Made by a program: the position numbers and the translations under genes
In this document: positions 46,427 through 55,895 of the stretch, piece by piece
Layout: every line of letters starts with the position of its first letter
Position numbering within the stretch: the stretch's first letter is position 1
From: an uncultured bacterium
GTDB taxonomy: Bacteria > Bacillota > Clostridia > Oscillospirales > Oscillospiraceae
Assembly: GCA_945873205.1 (NCBI GenBank)
Contig: CAMCCC010000002.1
Location: 104,983 to 168,982 of the forward strand
DNA: 64,000 bases
Direction of reading: 5' to 3'
The notes under the pieces: model-generated
The model's database searches: none
Told to the model about the DNA's origin: nothing
The model's input: only the letters and a program-made list of their open reading frames with translations

Positions 46427-47236
46427 TCAGAATTTCCCGCTCTTGCCGGAGAAGCCGCGGCTGTTGACGGTGGTGCCGCCGCCACCCTTGTTTTCGTTCT
46501 GCTGAATCACCTGGCGGGTCACCGTGCGGTGGGTGAAAATGTCCTGCACCACGCGCATCTCCACGCCGTTTGGAACCATATAGTCCCCGGCCTCGGTCTT
46601 GCGCTTGGCGGTTTTCATCTGCCCGGTCAGCACCAGGCAGACAGCCAGCGCCAACACCAGCGGAATCACGATGATCAGGGGATTAAAGCCCCTGGGCGCG
46701 GTGTTCACATCATAGGGCGTGCCGTTTTTGGCCTGCTCCAGCAGCCAGCTGCCGGTGTTCAGGTAATCCTGAAAGCCCCCGGCCCAGTCGTCATTGCGGA
46801 AGTTATCCAGAAACTGCTCGTACAGATAGTCCTGGCCGTAGTCGGTGAAGGCCCGGTGGGTGACGCTGCCATAGGTCACCAGGGCATAGTCCCGCTCCGC
46901 CATGCTGAGTATCAGCAGCAGGCCGTTTTTCTCCGGCCCATAGCCCAGCTCCCAGCGCTCGTAGAGGTTCATGCCCGCCTCATAGATGTCGTAGGTGTCC
47001 TCATAGACCCGGAAGTCATTCACTGCCAGGATGTAGGGGGCGCAACCGTAATTCTCCGCAATCTGTTTCGCCTGGGCTTCCAGGGCCATGACCTGCTCAT
47101 TGGTCAGCAGGCCCGCCGCGTCCGTCACATAGGGCATGGTGATCTGATTGCTGGCCAGGGCCGCTCCCCCCAGGGAGAGGACCAGGCACAGCGCCAGCAG
47201 GAGGGAAAGGATACTTTTCTTTTTCATTTCCATCAA
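46427..47236 (-). CDS. TPM-domain membrane protein (YdjH-like)
   Basis: 269 aa; signal peptide; MPYVTDAAGLLTNEQVMALEAQAKQIAENYGCAPYILAVNDF...KNGLLLILSMAERDYALVTYG; C-terminal TM and Gly-rich tail. Confidence 0.88.
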   Translation of the reverse strand: MMEMKKKSILSLLLALCLVLSLGGAALASNQITMPYVTDAAGLLTNEQVMALEAQAKQIAENYGCAPYILAVNDFRVYEDTYDIYEAGMNLYERWELGYGPEKNGLLLILSMAERDYALVTYGSVTHRAFTDYGQDYLYEQFLDNFRNDDWAGGFQDYLNTGSWLLEQAKNGTPYDVNTAPRGFNPLIIVIPLVLALAVCLVLTGQMKTAKRKTEAGDYMVPNGVEMRVVQDIFTHRTVTRQVIQQNENKGGGGTTVNSRGFSGKSGKF

Positions 47237-48342
47237 CCTCCCAGCAGCAGATACAGCACCGCCATCAGCGGCAGGGAAATTCCGGCGAACCAGCCCAGCA
47301 GCCGCCCCCTGGATATGGGCAGATCACCGATGAGCTTGCCGGTCTGGCCGTTCATGGCAAAGAGGAAGTTCTGCCCCTTCCACTGGGTGCTCAGCATCCA
47401 CACCGGCATCAGGGCGTACTTCACCCGTCCCCGGCGCAGGCGCACATTCTCATGGGTGGGGATGCAGGTGGCGTAGCCCTTCACGCTGTTGCTCATCACG
47501 TTCAGCGCTGTGGCCCTGGCCCGCTGATCCGCCCTGTCGGCGCACTTTTCCGCGTCCTCGTCATACTTATCCGCCAGATAGCCGGGCAGATAAGCGGTGG
47601 AAAAGGGCTTCAGGTCGCTGTAGTCAAAAGGCTCAATGCTGTCCATATGTTCGTCCGGCATCTTGCTGGAGGCGTCCACCGGGATGCCCTCAAAGTGCAC
47701 CGTGCCGGAGCGGCGCACCTGATAATGCTCCGTGGTGGTGATCCGCTCGTTGCCCCGGGTGGTGGTGAATACCCGGGTGGCGGCATAGCTGACGTCCGCG
47801 TCCGCCTCCCCGTCGTAGAGCCAGAAGGGCACATATACGCCCTTGATCTCCTGGATGTGGTTCTCGGCGGAGAAGGCCCTGGGCAGCAGCTTCTTGCCCT
47901 TGTAGTATTTCCGCAGCGCCTCCTCGGCGGCCTTCTTATCCAGCCGGAAGGGCAGCACATAGTCGGGCTTGCGCATATCGGTGAACTGCCCCGGCACGAT
48001 GCTGGGGTTGCCGCAGTAGGGACAGCTGGTGGCGGCGGTGGTCTCATCGCAGACCAGCTCCGCCCCGCAGGAGGGGCAGCTGTAGGCCTTCATTCCCTCC
48101 GGGCTCCAGCTCTCGCCATTGGCGGTGTACTCGCCCTGATCCTCTCCCAGTTCCTCCGCCTCCACGGCGGCAGCGGCGGCCTGGGTCTCGGCGGCAGCCT
48201 CCTTTTCGGCGTAGAGCTTTTCGATCTCGGCAACGTCATAGGCGCTGCCGCAGTATTCACATTCCAGCTTGCCGCTGGCCCCGGCGTAGTGCAGGGGGCC
48301 GGTGCAGGCCGGGCATTGGTAATTGGTTACCTGGGTCGCCAT
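47233..48342 (-). CDS. Zinc-ribbon membrane protein (YdjG-like)
   Basis: 369 aa; YQCPACTGPLHYAGASGKLECEYCGSAYDV, YSCPSCGAELVCDETTAATSCPYCGNPSI; C-terminal TM. Confidence 0.88.
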   Translation of the reverse strand: MATQVTNYQCPACTGPLHYAGASGKLECEYCGSAYDVAEIEKLYAEKEAAAETQAAAAAVEAEELGEDQGEYTANGESWSPEGMKAYSCPSCGAELVCDETTAATSCPYCGNPSIVPGQFTDMRKPDYVLPFRLDKKAAEEALRKYYKGKKLLPRAFSAENHIQEIKGVYVPFWLYDGEADADVSYAATRVFTTTRGNERITTTEHYQVRRSGTVHFEGIPVDASSKMPDEHMDSIEPFDYSDLKPFSTAYLPGYLADKYDEDAEKCADRADQRARATALNVMSNSVKGYATCIPTHENVRLRRGRVKYALMPVWMLSTQWKGQNFLFAMNGQTGKLIGDLPISRGRLLGWFAGISLPLMAVLYLLLGG

Positions 48343-48363
48343 AAGCCATCACCTCATCCCGGC

Positions 48364-49680
48364 TCAGACGATGTCTCCGTTATCAAAGGGATCGCCGCAC
48401 TCCGGGCAGAATCTGGGGGGCTTGGTGGGGTCTGCCGGCTCCCAGCCGCACTTGTCGCACTTGTACTGGGGCACGCCGGCGGGCTTTTTAGCGCCGCATT
48501 CGGTGCAGAACTTGCCCTTATTCACCGTGCCGCAGGCACACTTCCAGCCCTCCTCCGGCTTCTTTGCGCCGCACTCGGGGCAGAACTTGCCGGTGGCCAC
48601 CGCGCCGCAGGCGCATTTCCAGCTGCCCGCCGGGGCCGCCTGCTGAACAGGCTGCACCGGCTGCTGGGGCTGCTGGGCGCCCATCTGATACAGGCTCTGG
48701 GCGTTGAGACCGCCGGCCGCGCCTGCCATATTCATGCCCATGAAGCCCACGGCCGCGCCGCCGGCGTTCTTGGCCGCGTCCTGCATGGCCTGAGCCTGGG
48801 CGCCCACCAGATGGGCCGCGCCCATGGTGGGGTCACGGAACACCGCATTGCGCTGCAGCTCCTTGATCATCTGCTCGTCTTCCTCGCTGGCCTTCACGCT
48901 GTTGACGCCGAAGGACACGATCTCCAGACCCCGCAGATCCCGCCATTTGTCAGACAGCACCTCGTTGAGGGCATTGGCGATCTCCATGGTGTGGCCGGGC
49001 AGAGCGCTGTAGCGGATGCCCATTTCGGAAATCTTGGCAAAGGCCGGCTGCAAAGCGGTCAGCAGCTCGCTTTTCAGCTGGCTGTCCAGACTGGAGCGGT
49101 CATAGGCGCTGCTCACATTGCCGCAGACGTTGGTGTAAAACAGAATGGGGTCGCAGATGCGGTAGCTGTACTCACCGAAGCAGCGGATGGCAATATCCAC
49201 ATCCAGCCCGATGCGCTGGTCCACCACCCGGAAGGGCACGGGAGAGGGGGTGCCGTACTTGTTGCCCACCAGCTCCTTGGTGTTGAAGTAATACACCCGC
49301 TGATCCTTGGGGGCCTCGCCGCCGAAGGTGAAGCGCTTGCCGATATTCTTGAAGGTCTCCTTCACGCTGTCGCCCAGGTCCCCGGCGAAGATGCTGGGCT
49401 CGGTGGAGCTGTCATACACGAACTCACCGGGCACTGCGCACAGCTCCGCGATCTTGCCGTTATCCACGATGACCATGCACTGGCCGTCGGCCACCGCCAC
49501 CACGGAGCCCTTGGAGATGATGTTGTCCGCGCCCCGGCGGTTGGAGGAGAAGCCGCTGACCTTTTTCTGGCCCTTGACCACCAGCGTGTTGTTATCGATG
49601 GCGTCGCAGTAGAAGTATTCCTTCCACTGATCCCCCAGCACAGTCCCCGCTGCGTTCAATGCCGCCTGAATAAGTCCCAT
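48364..49680 (-). CDS. SPFH-domain protein with C-terminal zinc ribbons (YdjI-like)
   Basis: 438 aa; MGLIQAALNAAGTVLGDQWKEYFYCDAIDNNTLVVKG...; three CACGxVxxGKFCxECGAKKP-type ribbons. Confidence 0.9.
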   Translation of the reverse strand: MGLIQAALNAAGTVLGDQWKEYFYCDAIDNNTLVVKGQKKVSGFSSNRRGADNIISKGSVVAVADGQCMVIVDNGKIAELCAVPGEFVYDSSTEPSIFAGDLGDSVKETFKNIGKRFTFGGEAPKDQRVYYFNTKELVGNKYGTPSPVPFRVVDQRIGLDVDIAIRCFGEYSYRICDPILFYTNVCGNVSSAYDRSSLDSQLKSELLTALQPAFAKISEMGIRYSALPGHTMEIANALNEVLSDKWRDLRGLEIVSFGVNSVKASEEDEQMIKELQRNAVFRDPTMGAAHLVGAQAQAMQDAAKNAGGAAVGFMGMNMAGAAGGLNAQSLYQMGAQQPQQPVQPVQQAAPAGSWKCACGAVATGKFCPECGAKKPEEGWKCACGTVNKGKFCTECGAKKPAGVPQYKCDKCGWEPADPTKPPRFCPECGDPFDNGDIV

Positions 49681-49955
49681 AATCGTATGCTCCTTTCGAT
49701 TTCTGTTATATCAATAGTATGTACCTATGCCTATACACAGACAGTATAGCAAGACCTTACGGAAAACGCCAGAAAAATTTTCTTAATTCTCTGCAATAAA
49801 AATCCTCCACGCCCAGGCATGGAGGTCTTTTCGTACCCTACTTCTTCACTATTCCTTTTTACCTTCCAAAAATCGGTCCCATTTTTTAGTGAATAGTGAA
49901 AAGAGAAGAGTGAAGAAGTAAAATCGGCAATCTTCTTTCGAAGCTTGCCGATTTT

Positions 49956-50029
49956 TGGAGCGGGGTACGGGAGTCGAACCCGCCTAGCCAGCTTGGGAAG
50001 CTGGAGTAATACCGATATACCAACCCCGC
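49956..50029 (-). tRNA. tRNA-Gly (anticodon CCC)
   Basis: Minus strand GCGGGGTTGGTATATCGGTATTACTCCAGCTTCCCAAGCTGGCTAGGCGGGTTCGACTCCCGTACCCCGCTCCA; cloverleaf stems pair, CCA encoded. Confidence 0.95.
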
Positions 50030-50190
50030 ATTACTTGGGGTAGTATAGCACAGGAAAAACAAAATTTCAAGTCCAAAGCCCAAAAAGTCTCCGACGGCTT
50101 TCGTCAGGCTGTTTTCGGTCTATGAGATAAACTCAGCTCAAGGGCCGAGCAGGCGCGCCGGGCGCCAGGCGCAAGCAGGAGGCCCCAGGG

Positions 50191-50301
50191 GTCAAAAAAC
50201 CATGCTGTGAGGAAGAGGAACGCTATCTCAAGCCTTCCCCTGGAGGGGAAGGTGCCCAGTGCGCACACTGGGCGGATGAGGTGGAAATCCTGTTTTTTGA
50301 C
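50191..50301. repeat. Half-size double-hairpin repeat bounded by GTCAAAAAAC / GTTTTTTGAC
   Basis: gtcaaaaaaccatgctgtgaggaagaggaacgctatctcaagccttcccctggaggggaaggtgcccagtgcgcacactgggcggatgaggtggaaatcctgttttttgac. Confidence 0.9.
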
Positions 50302-50417
50302 TCCTTCCGCCGCCGGGCCGCTTTCTTAAACATTCTTAACCTTCATCAAATTTGCTTGAAAATTCTCCTGCCCTGTGCTATCACTAAGGAGCAATTCTCA
50401 CAAAGGAAGGATACCCA

Positions 50418-51071
50418 ATGAAAAAACTTTTCTCCATTCTGCTGATTCTGGCCCTCTGCCTGACGGCCTTTACCGCCTGCGGCGGCAAGACAGAGCCCAG
50501 CCCGGTGCCCACCGCCGCCCCCACAGCTGAGCCAACAGCTGAACCCACGGTTGAACCGACAGCCGAACCCACGGCAGAACCCACCACCGCTCCCTCCGAA
50601 GCGGACCCCATCGCCGCCTATGCCGATGTTTTTGCGACTTACGCCACCCTTCTCACCGAGGGCTGGGGCGGTGAGGAACTGATGGCCCATGACCTGCCGC
50701 TGCTGATCATGTACTGTGTGGGCGACGCGCCCTTTGACAACATCGGCTATCTGCTGCTGGATGTGGATGGTGACGGCACCCAGGAGCTGCTGATTGGCAC
50801 CCTGGCTTCCGACGAGTTCTACGCCCCCATCGTCTTTGAGATGTACACCCTGAACCCGGAGGGCAGCGTTGCCCGGGTGTTCTCCTCCCAGGAGCGGGCC
50901 CGCTACTATCTCTGCGAGGACAACAGCTTCCTGTTTGAAGGGGCCAACAGTGCCGCCGACTCCGTCCGCTGCTTTTACAGCTACGCCGCCGGCACGCTCA
51001 CCGAGATTCCCGACGCCGGGGCTCAGCCGCAAACACTCAGCTACATTCCTTTCTCCCAGCTGAACTTCTGA
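50418..51071 (+). CDS. Lipoprotein with PTAEPTAEP linker, function unknown
   Basis: MKKLFSILLILALCLTAFTACGGK lipobox. Confidence 0.85.
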   Translation: MKKLFSILLILALCLTAFTACGGKTEPSPVPTAAPTAEPTAEPTVEPTAEPTAEPTTAPSEADPIAAYADVFATYATLLTEGWGGEELMAHDLPLLIMYCVGDAPFDNIGYLLLDVDGDGTQELLIGTLASDEFYAPIVFEMYTLNPEGSVARVFSSQERARYYLCEDNSFLFEGANSAADSVRCFYSYAAGTLTEIPDAGAQPQTLSYIPFSQLNF

Positions 51072-51079
51072 TTTTCAAA

Positions 51080-51118
51080 CAAAAAAGCCTTGAGGCCAAG
51101 CCTCAAGGCTTTTTTTGT
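51080..51118 (+). terminator. Intrinsic terminator
   Basis: aaaaaagccttgaggccaagcctcaaggcttttttt. Confidence 0.9.
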
Positions 51119-51125
51119 TATGAAA

Positions 51126-51260
51126 TTACTCCTCGGGGGAGAAATTGTCCTTGCCCACGCCGCACAGCTCGCAGGCGAAGTCTTCGGGCAGATCTTCCCA
51201 CTTCACGCCGGCTTCGTCCTCGTCATAGACCCAGCCGCATACATTGCAAACGTATTTCAT
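51126..51260 (-). CDS. Rubredoxin-like protein (44 aa, not in ORF track)
   Basis: [44 protein letters not shown]; two CxxCG knuckles. Confidence 0.88.
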   Translation of the reverse strand: MKYVCNVCGWVYDEDEAGVKWEDLPEDFACELCGVGKDNFSPEE

Positions 51261-51298
51261 TGTACTTCCTCCTGACTCAGATGGATTGATGGAATGGC

Positions 51299-51865
51299 TT
51301 ACTTGAAGTAGCGGTTCAGCAGGCCCTCGAAAGCCTTGCCGTGACGGGCCTCGTCACGGGCCATCTCATGGATGGTGTCGTGGAGGGCGTCCAGGTTGTA
51401 CTTCTTGCAGAGCTTTGCCAGCTCGAACTTGCCGGCGGTGGCGCCGTTCTCGGCGTCAACGCGCATGGCCAGGTTCTTCTTGGTGCTGTCGGTGACCACT
51501 TCGCCCAGCAGCTCGGCAAACTTGGCAGCGTGCTCAGCCTCTTCCAGGCCGGCCTTCTCCCAGTACATGCCGATCTCGGGGTAACCCTCGCGGTGGGCAA
51601 CTCTGGCCATGGCCAGGTACATGCCGACCTCAGTGCACTCGCCCTCGAAGTTGGCCTTCAGCCCGGCGATGATCTCTTCCTGAACCTCGGCGGGAACGTC
51701 GGCGCCAAACTGCTTGCCAACGCCTACCACATGCTCGGCAGCCCAGGACATACCGGCCTTCTGCTCGGTGAACTTGGAGCCGGGAACCTTGCACTGGGGG
51801 CAGAACTCGGGGGGAGTATCGCCTTCATGAACATAACCGCATACGGGGCAGACCCATTTCTTCAT
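51299..51865 (-). CDS. Reverse-type rubrerythrin (N-terminal rubredoxin domain)
   Basis: 188 aa; [32 protein letters not shown] followed by ferritin-like domain with [27 protein letters not shown]-type ligands. Confidence 0.93.
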   Translation of the reverse strand: MKKWVCPVCGYVHEGDTPPEFCPQCKVPGSKFTEQKAGMSWAAEHVVGVGKQFGADVPAEVQEEIIAGLKANFEGECTEVGMYLAMARVAHREGYPEIGMYWEKAGLEEAEHAAKFAELLGEVVTDSTKKNLAMRVDAENGATAGKFELAKLCKKYNLDALHDTIHEMARDEARHGKAFEGLLNRYFK

Positions 51866-51952
51866 AGTAAATTTCCTCCTAATAGTAATTATGTTTTGAC
51901 CTTTTCATTATATACTTCCATTGCGCATTTCGCAAGGGAAAAACGAAATGAT

Positions 51953-52354
51953 TCAGCAGGCGTTCTTTTTCCGGCAGTCGCCGCACACGCCGGTAACGGA
52001 CATGGCGCAGCTCTCCGCCGCGAAATCAAAGTCCTGCTCCAGGCTGCCGAATACCTGCTCCAGCCCCTCCGGCAGAGCCATATCCATGACCCGCCTGCAC
52101 ACCCGGCACACGAAGTGGGCATGGGGCGTTGTGGTGGCGTCATAGCGTTCCTGCCCGGCCACCCGGACCACGCTGACCGCCAGCCCTTCCTCCGCCAGCA
52201 CACCCAGGTTCCGGTACACCGTGCCCAGGCTCAGCTCCGGGTAATCCGGCTTCAGCTGCTGGTAGAGCATCTCGGCGGTGGGGTGCTCCCTGGTGGCGCA
52301 AAGGGCCTCCAGGATGGCCTGACGCTTTTTGCTGTTTTTCCGTCGAGTATCCAT
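51953..52354 (-). CDS. Fur-family regulator (PerR-like)
   Basis: MDTRRKNSKKRQAILEALCATREHPTAEMLYQQLKPDYPELSLGTVYRNLGVLAEEGLAVSVVRVAGQERYDATTTPHAHFVCRVCRRVMD. Confidence 0.92.
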   Translation of the reverse strand: MDTRRKNSKKRQAILEALCATREHPTAEMLYQQLKPDYPELSLGTVYRNLGVLAEEGLAVSVVRVAGQERYDATTTPHAHFVCRVCRRVMDMALPEGLEQVFGSLEQDFDFAAESCAMSVTGVCGDCRKKNAC

Positions 52355-52448
52355 TGCAACCTCAATTTTAGGAATGATTCTTATTACTGAAATAAATATA
52401 GCATAGCACTGCCTGTTTGTAAAGCCCTTTTTCAAAAAAATTCTTTCC

Positions 52449-53510
52449 TCATTCCACTAACGCCGCCAGGGCGGGGGCGGCGGCCTGGCCGAACAGCCGG
52501 ATGGCGGCCAGGGCTTCCTGCAGGGTGTTGCCGTTGCTGCCCACCTCCAGAATCATGGAGCCGGGGCTGAGATGCTGGTTATAGCGCTGCTGCACCAGGG
52601 CGATGGGCCGCATCAGCGTGGGGTGCCGGGCATTTACCGCGTTCTGCATATACAAGGCCACTGCCAGGTTCTGCCGCCAGTTGGGGTGCTCCAGCCCGCT
52701 CTCGTCGGTGCCGATGAGCAGCATCACCTGGCTGGCGCAGACCCCGTCCTCCTCCGCCATGGTCTTGTATACCACATCGTCGGTGCCCAGGGCATCCCGG
52801 TGGATATCGATCACCATTTGTATGCTGGGGTAGTCCCGCAGATACTGCTCTATGGCCTGGCCGGAACGGGTGTAGGAGCCGGTGTAGCTGGGGTAGTCAT
52901 AGATGCCCCTGTCGTGGATCACGTTCAGCCCCGCCTGCTGGAAGATTTCCGTTAATTCGTCCCCAATACGCACAATGTTGAACTCCGTGTTCTCCGTTCG
53001 GTTGGTGTCGCTGGGCTCATAGCGGTCCAGCCCCGCCTGGGTGTAGGCCTCGCTGGAGTGGGTGTGGATGATCAGGATCTGGGGCTCCCCCTGGGGCAGG
53101 CGCAGCCCCGGCCCGGCGGACAGGATTTCCGTCACATCCACCCAGTACGCGGTGGCGTTGTTGACGCTGAGGCCCCCCTGGATCGTGGTCTCCAGAATTT
53201 CGCCGCTGCCGGCGGTCTCCTGCTCCGGGGCTGCCTCCGCCTGCTCCATGGGCGCCATCTCCGGCAGGTCCTGGCTCTCCGTCTCCGCCATGGCCGGGTG
53301 TGCCGGCGCATCCGTGGCCATCGCGCCCAGCAGCATTGGCTCCGCCGTGGGGACCGGCGTCTCCCGGACTACCACCACGTTCTTCATCCGCCTGTCCCCC
53401 AGCCGCTCTGCCACTGCGTCCCCCAGACGCTCCGCCGCCCCGCTTACCGTCAACAGGTACAGCGCCATGGTGGCGCAGCCCATGACCGCCAGTTTTCTTG
53501 CCGCCTGCAT
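52449..53510 (-). CDS. spoIIP: Stage II sporulation protein P
   Basis: ILIIHTHSSEAYTQ..., NIVRIGDELTEIFQQAGLNVIHDRGIYDYPSYTGSYTRSGQAIEQYLRDYPSIQMVIDIHRDAL. Confidence 0.95.
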   Translation of the reverse strand: MQAARKLAVMGCATMALYLLTVSGAAERLGDAVAERLGDRRMKNVVVVRETPVPTAEPMLLGAMATDAPAHPAMAETESQDLPEMAPMEQAEAAPEQETAGSGEILETTIQGGLSVNNATAYWVDVTEILSAGPGLRLPQGEPQILIIHTHSSEAYTQAGLDRYEPSDTNRTENTEFNIVRIGDELTEIFQQAGLNVIHDRGIYDYPSYTGSYTRSGQAIEQYLRDYPSIQMVIDIHRDALGTDDVVYKTMAEEDGVCASQVMLLIGTDESGLEHPNWRQNLAVALYMQNAVNARHPTLMRPIALVQQRYNQHLSPGSMILEVGSNGNTLQEALAAIRLFGQAAAPALAALVE

Positions 53511-53695
53511 GTCATCCCCATCCTCTCCCGGTTCCCTTTTCCTGTTTATATATAAGGGTATGAACCGGCAGCGGCAAATATCCTGCCTTCCCCAATTCCA
53601 TGTCCCCTCCACCTTTTCCGGCTGGCAATTCTTTGTGGACGGGCATTTTCTGTCAGCACATCCAAAGAGCGGTTTGACGAGCCATTGAGATCAGC

Positions 53696-53910
53696 CCTTG
53701 GCTCCCTCTGACGAGGGAGCTGTCAGCGCAGCTGACTGAGGGAGAGATTCTTAATAGTCAGATCGATCAGGTTTTTCTCTCCCTCCGTCAAAAATCACAT
53801 ATTTTTGCCACCTCCCTCATCAGAAGGAGGCATGAGATAGGCTTTCCTTCCCAAGCCTTCCCCTGGAGGGGAAGGTGCCCAGTGCGCACACTGGGCGGAT
53901 GAGGTGGCAT
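53696..53910. repeat. Family B plus family A double-hairpin repeats
   Basis: GGCTCCCTCTGACGAGGGAGCTGTCAGCGCAGCTGACTGAGGGAGAG...CTCTCCCTCCGTCAAAAATCACATATTTTTGCCACCTCCCTC...AAGCCTTCCCCTGGAGGGGAAGGTGCCCAGTGCGCACACTGGGCGGATGAGGTGG. Confidence 0.95.
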
Positions 53911-53982
53911 GGGCCCCCTTGAAAAAACGCCCTCCCCATGGTATTATAATTTTAAACGAAAACAGAAAGGAGCCGATGCGTA

Positions 53983-54240
53983 ATGAAGCTTGAATACAGA
54001 CCCCGGGGCGTTTGCTCCCAGCGGATCGAGATCGATGTGGAGGACGGCCGCGTCCAGGATGTGAAGTTCACCGGCGGCTGCTCCGGCAACCTGCAGGGCA
54101 TTTCCCGTCTGGTGAAGGGTATGCCTGTGGAGGAGGTCATCTCCCGGGTGGAGGGGATCCGCTGCGGCTTCAAACCCACCTCCTGCCCGGACCAGCTGGC
54201 CCAGGCCCTCAAGCAGTTCCGCGATGCACCCCAGGACTAA
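53983..54240 (+). CDS. TSCPD-domain protein (TIGR03905-like)
   Basis: 85 aa; YRPRGVCSQRIEIDVEDGRVQDVKFTGGCSGNLQGISRLVKGMPVEEVISRVEGIRCGFKPTSCPDQLAQAL. Confidence 0.92.
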   Translation: MKLEYRPRGVCSQRIEIDVEDGRVQDVKFTGGCSGNLQGISRLVKGMPVEEVISRVEGIRCGFKPTSCPDQLAQALKQFRDAPQD

Positions 54241-55132
54241 ACTGCTTGTCCCGCTTCTGCTGCTGTGCCTGCTGCTGTGCAGCTGTGCCCAGCAGCAGCC
54301 CAGCGCCCCTGCCCCCTCGGCGGAGGTTCAACTGTTACGTCTGCCCCAGCCCGGGCAAAAGCCGCCCTATGAGCAGGTACCGGTGTATATTGACGGTCTG
54401 CTGATGGACCGGGCCTGCCGGAAGGGCGGTAATCTTTATCTCTCCCCCGCCGCCGTCTGCGCCTGGCTGGATATTTCCAACAGCTGGCAGGGGGATGAAA
54501 CCGCCTTTACCCTGACGCTTCAGGGCGTGGATTTCACGGGGGACAGCGCCGTGGAGTACCTCAGCGGCAACGGGCGCTATTTTTACGCGCCGGAGGGCTG
54601 GTTCACCGCCGCCGGGCAGCTGTACCTGCCCTGTGATCTGCTGTGCCGTTTTCTCTGCCTGGACGCCAGCCTTTCCGAAGATGGCTCCCGGCTGGACATT
54701 TCCACCCGCAGCGCCCGGCTGATCCCCGGCGGGGAAGACTATTATGAACTGAACTACCCCAGCGAGGACCTGTTCTGGCTGACCCAGATCATCTATGCCG
54801 AGTCCTGGCAGCAGCCCCTGGCCGGGCAGATCGGCGTGGGCAATGTGGTGCTGAACCGGGTGGACAGTTCGGATTTCCCATCCACGGTCTTTGATGTGAT
54901 CTTCGATATGGAACACAATATTCAGTTTGAGCCCATCACCAACGGCAGCGTCTATGCCACGCCGGATGAACAGTCCCGCATTGCCGCCTGCCTGTGTCTG
55001 GATGGCTATAACACCGTGGGCGACAGCCTGTATTTCGTCAACCCCGCCTATGGCAGCGGCTGGTTTGACGCAACCCTGGATTTGACCGTTACCATTGGCG
55101 GCCATAATTTCTATTCTGTCCGAGGTGCATGA
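54224..55132 (+). CDS. Lipoprotein cell-wall hydrolase, SleB-like
   Basis: 302 aa; lipobox; DLFWLTQIIYAESWQQPLAGQIGVGNVVLNRVDSSDFPSTVFDVIFDMEHNIQFEPITNGSVY. Confidence 0.92.
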   Translation: MHPRTKLLVPLLLLCLLLCSCAQQQPSAPAPSAEVQLLRLPQPGQKPPYEQVPVYIDGLLMDRACRKGGNLYLSPAAVCAWLDISNSWQGDETAFTLTLQGVDFTGDSAVEYLSGNGRYFYAPEGWFTAAGQLYLPCDLLCRFLCLDASLSEDGSRLDISTRSARLIPGGEDYYELNYPSEDLFWLTQIIYAESWQQPLAGQIGVGNVVLNRVDSSDFPSTVFDVIFDMEHNIQFEPITNGSVYATPDEQSRIAACLCLDGYNTVGDSLYFVNPAYGSGWFDATLDLTVTIGGHNFYSVRGA

Positions 55133-55133
55133 A

Positions 55134-55838
55134 ATGCTTGAAGCGCTTCTCCAATCCGGCTTTGAGGCCCTTTCCCTGGTGCCTGATTCCCAGGCCCTGG
55201 AACGCTACCGCATCTATTATGAATATCTGGAGGAGATGAACCAGGTCATGAACCTGACGGCCATCTCCGGCGAGGAGGATGTGGCCCGGCTCCACTTTCT
55301 GGACTGCGCGGCCCTGCTGGGCCTGGCGGATTTTACCGGAAAGCGGGTCATTGACGTGGGCACCGGCGCGGGCTTTCCCGGCCTTGCCTTGAAGATCGCC
55401 TGCCCCGCCATGGAGCTGACCCTGCTGGACAGTCTGGATAAGCGCATCAACTTCCTGAAAAACACCTGTGAGAAGCTGGGCTTTGATGACGTGACCTGCA
55501 TCCATTCCCGGGCGGAGGAGATTCCCGCCGGTTTCCGCCAGGGCTTCGATTTTGCCCTCTCCCGGGCGGTGGCGCGGCTGAACCTGCTGTGTGAGCTGTG
55601 CCTTCCCTATGTGAAAAAGGGCGGGTCCTTCATCGCCATGAAGGGCAGTGACCTGGAGGAGGAGCTGGCGGAGGCCAAGCGCTGCATCCGCGCCCTGGGA
55701 GGCCAGGTGGAGAAAAAGATTGACTACACCATCCCCGGCACCGACGTGACCCACAGCGCCCTCATCATCCGCAAGGTGGCCGACACCCCGGCCAAGTACC
55801 CCCGCCGCTGGGCCCAGATCAAGAAAAGCCCGCTGTAA
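55134..55838 (+). CDS. rsmG: 16S rRNA (guanine-N7) methyltransferase RsmG
   Basis: HFLDCAALLGLADFTGKRVIDVGTGAGFPGLALKIACPAMELTLLDSLDKRINFLKNTCEKLGFDDVTCIHSRAEE. Confidence 0.96.
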   Translation: MLEALLQSGFEALSLVPDSQALERYRIYYEYLEEMNQVMNLTAISGEEDVARLHFLDCAALLGLADFTGKRVIDVGTGAGFPGLALKIACPAMELTLLDSLDKRINFLKNTCEKLGFDDVTCIHSRAEEIPAGFRQGFDFALSRAVARLNLLCELCLPYVKKGGSFIAMKGSDLEEELAEAKRCIRALGGQVEKKIDYTIPGTDVTHSALIIRKVADTPAKYPRRWAQIKKSPL

Positions 55839-55855
55839 ACTGCTGCAAAAGCAAA

Positions 55856-55895
55856 CCGACCCGCGCATTTTCATGCGTTCGGGTCGGTTTTTTAT
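55856..55895 (+). terminator. Intrinsic terminator
   Basis: accgacccgcgcattttcatgcgttcgggtcggttttttatt. Confidence 0.85.

Noticed and set aside
49956-50029. tRNA-Gly as a mobile-element attachment site
   Set aside because: No duplicated tRNA 3' end, integrase or element boundary found beside it; the phage cassette is over 20 kb away
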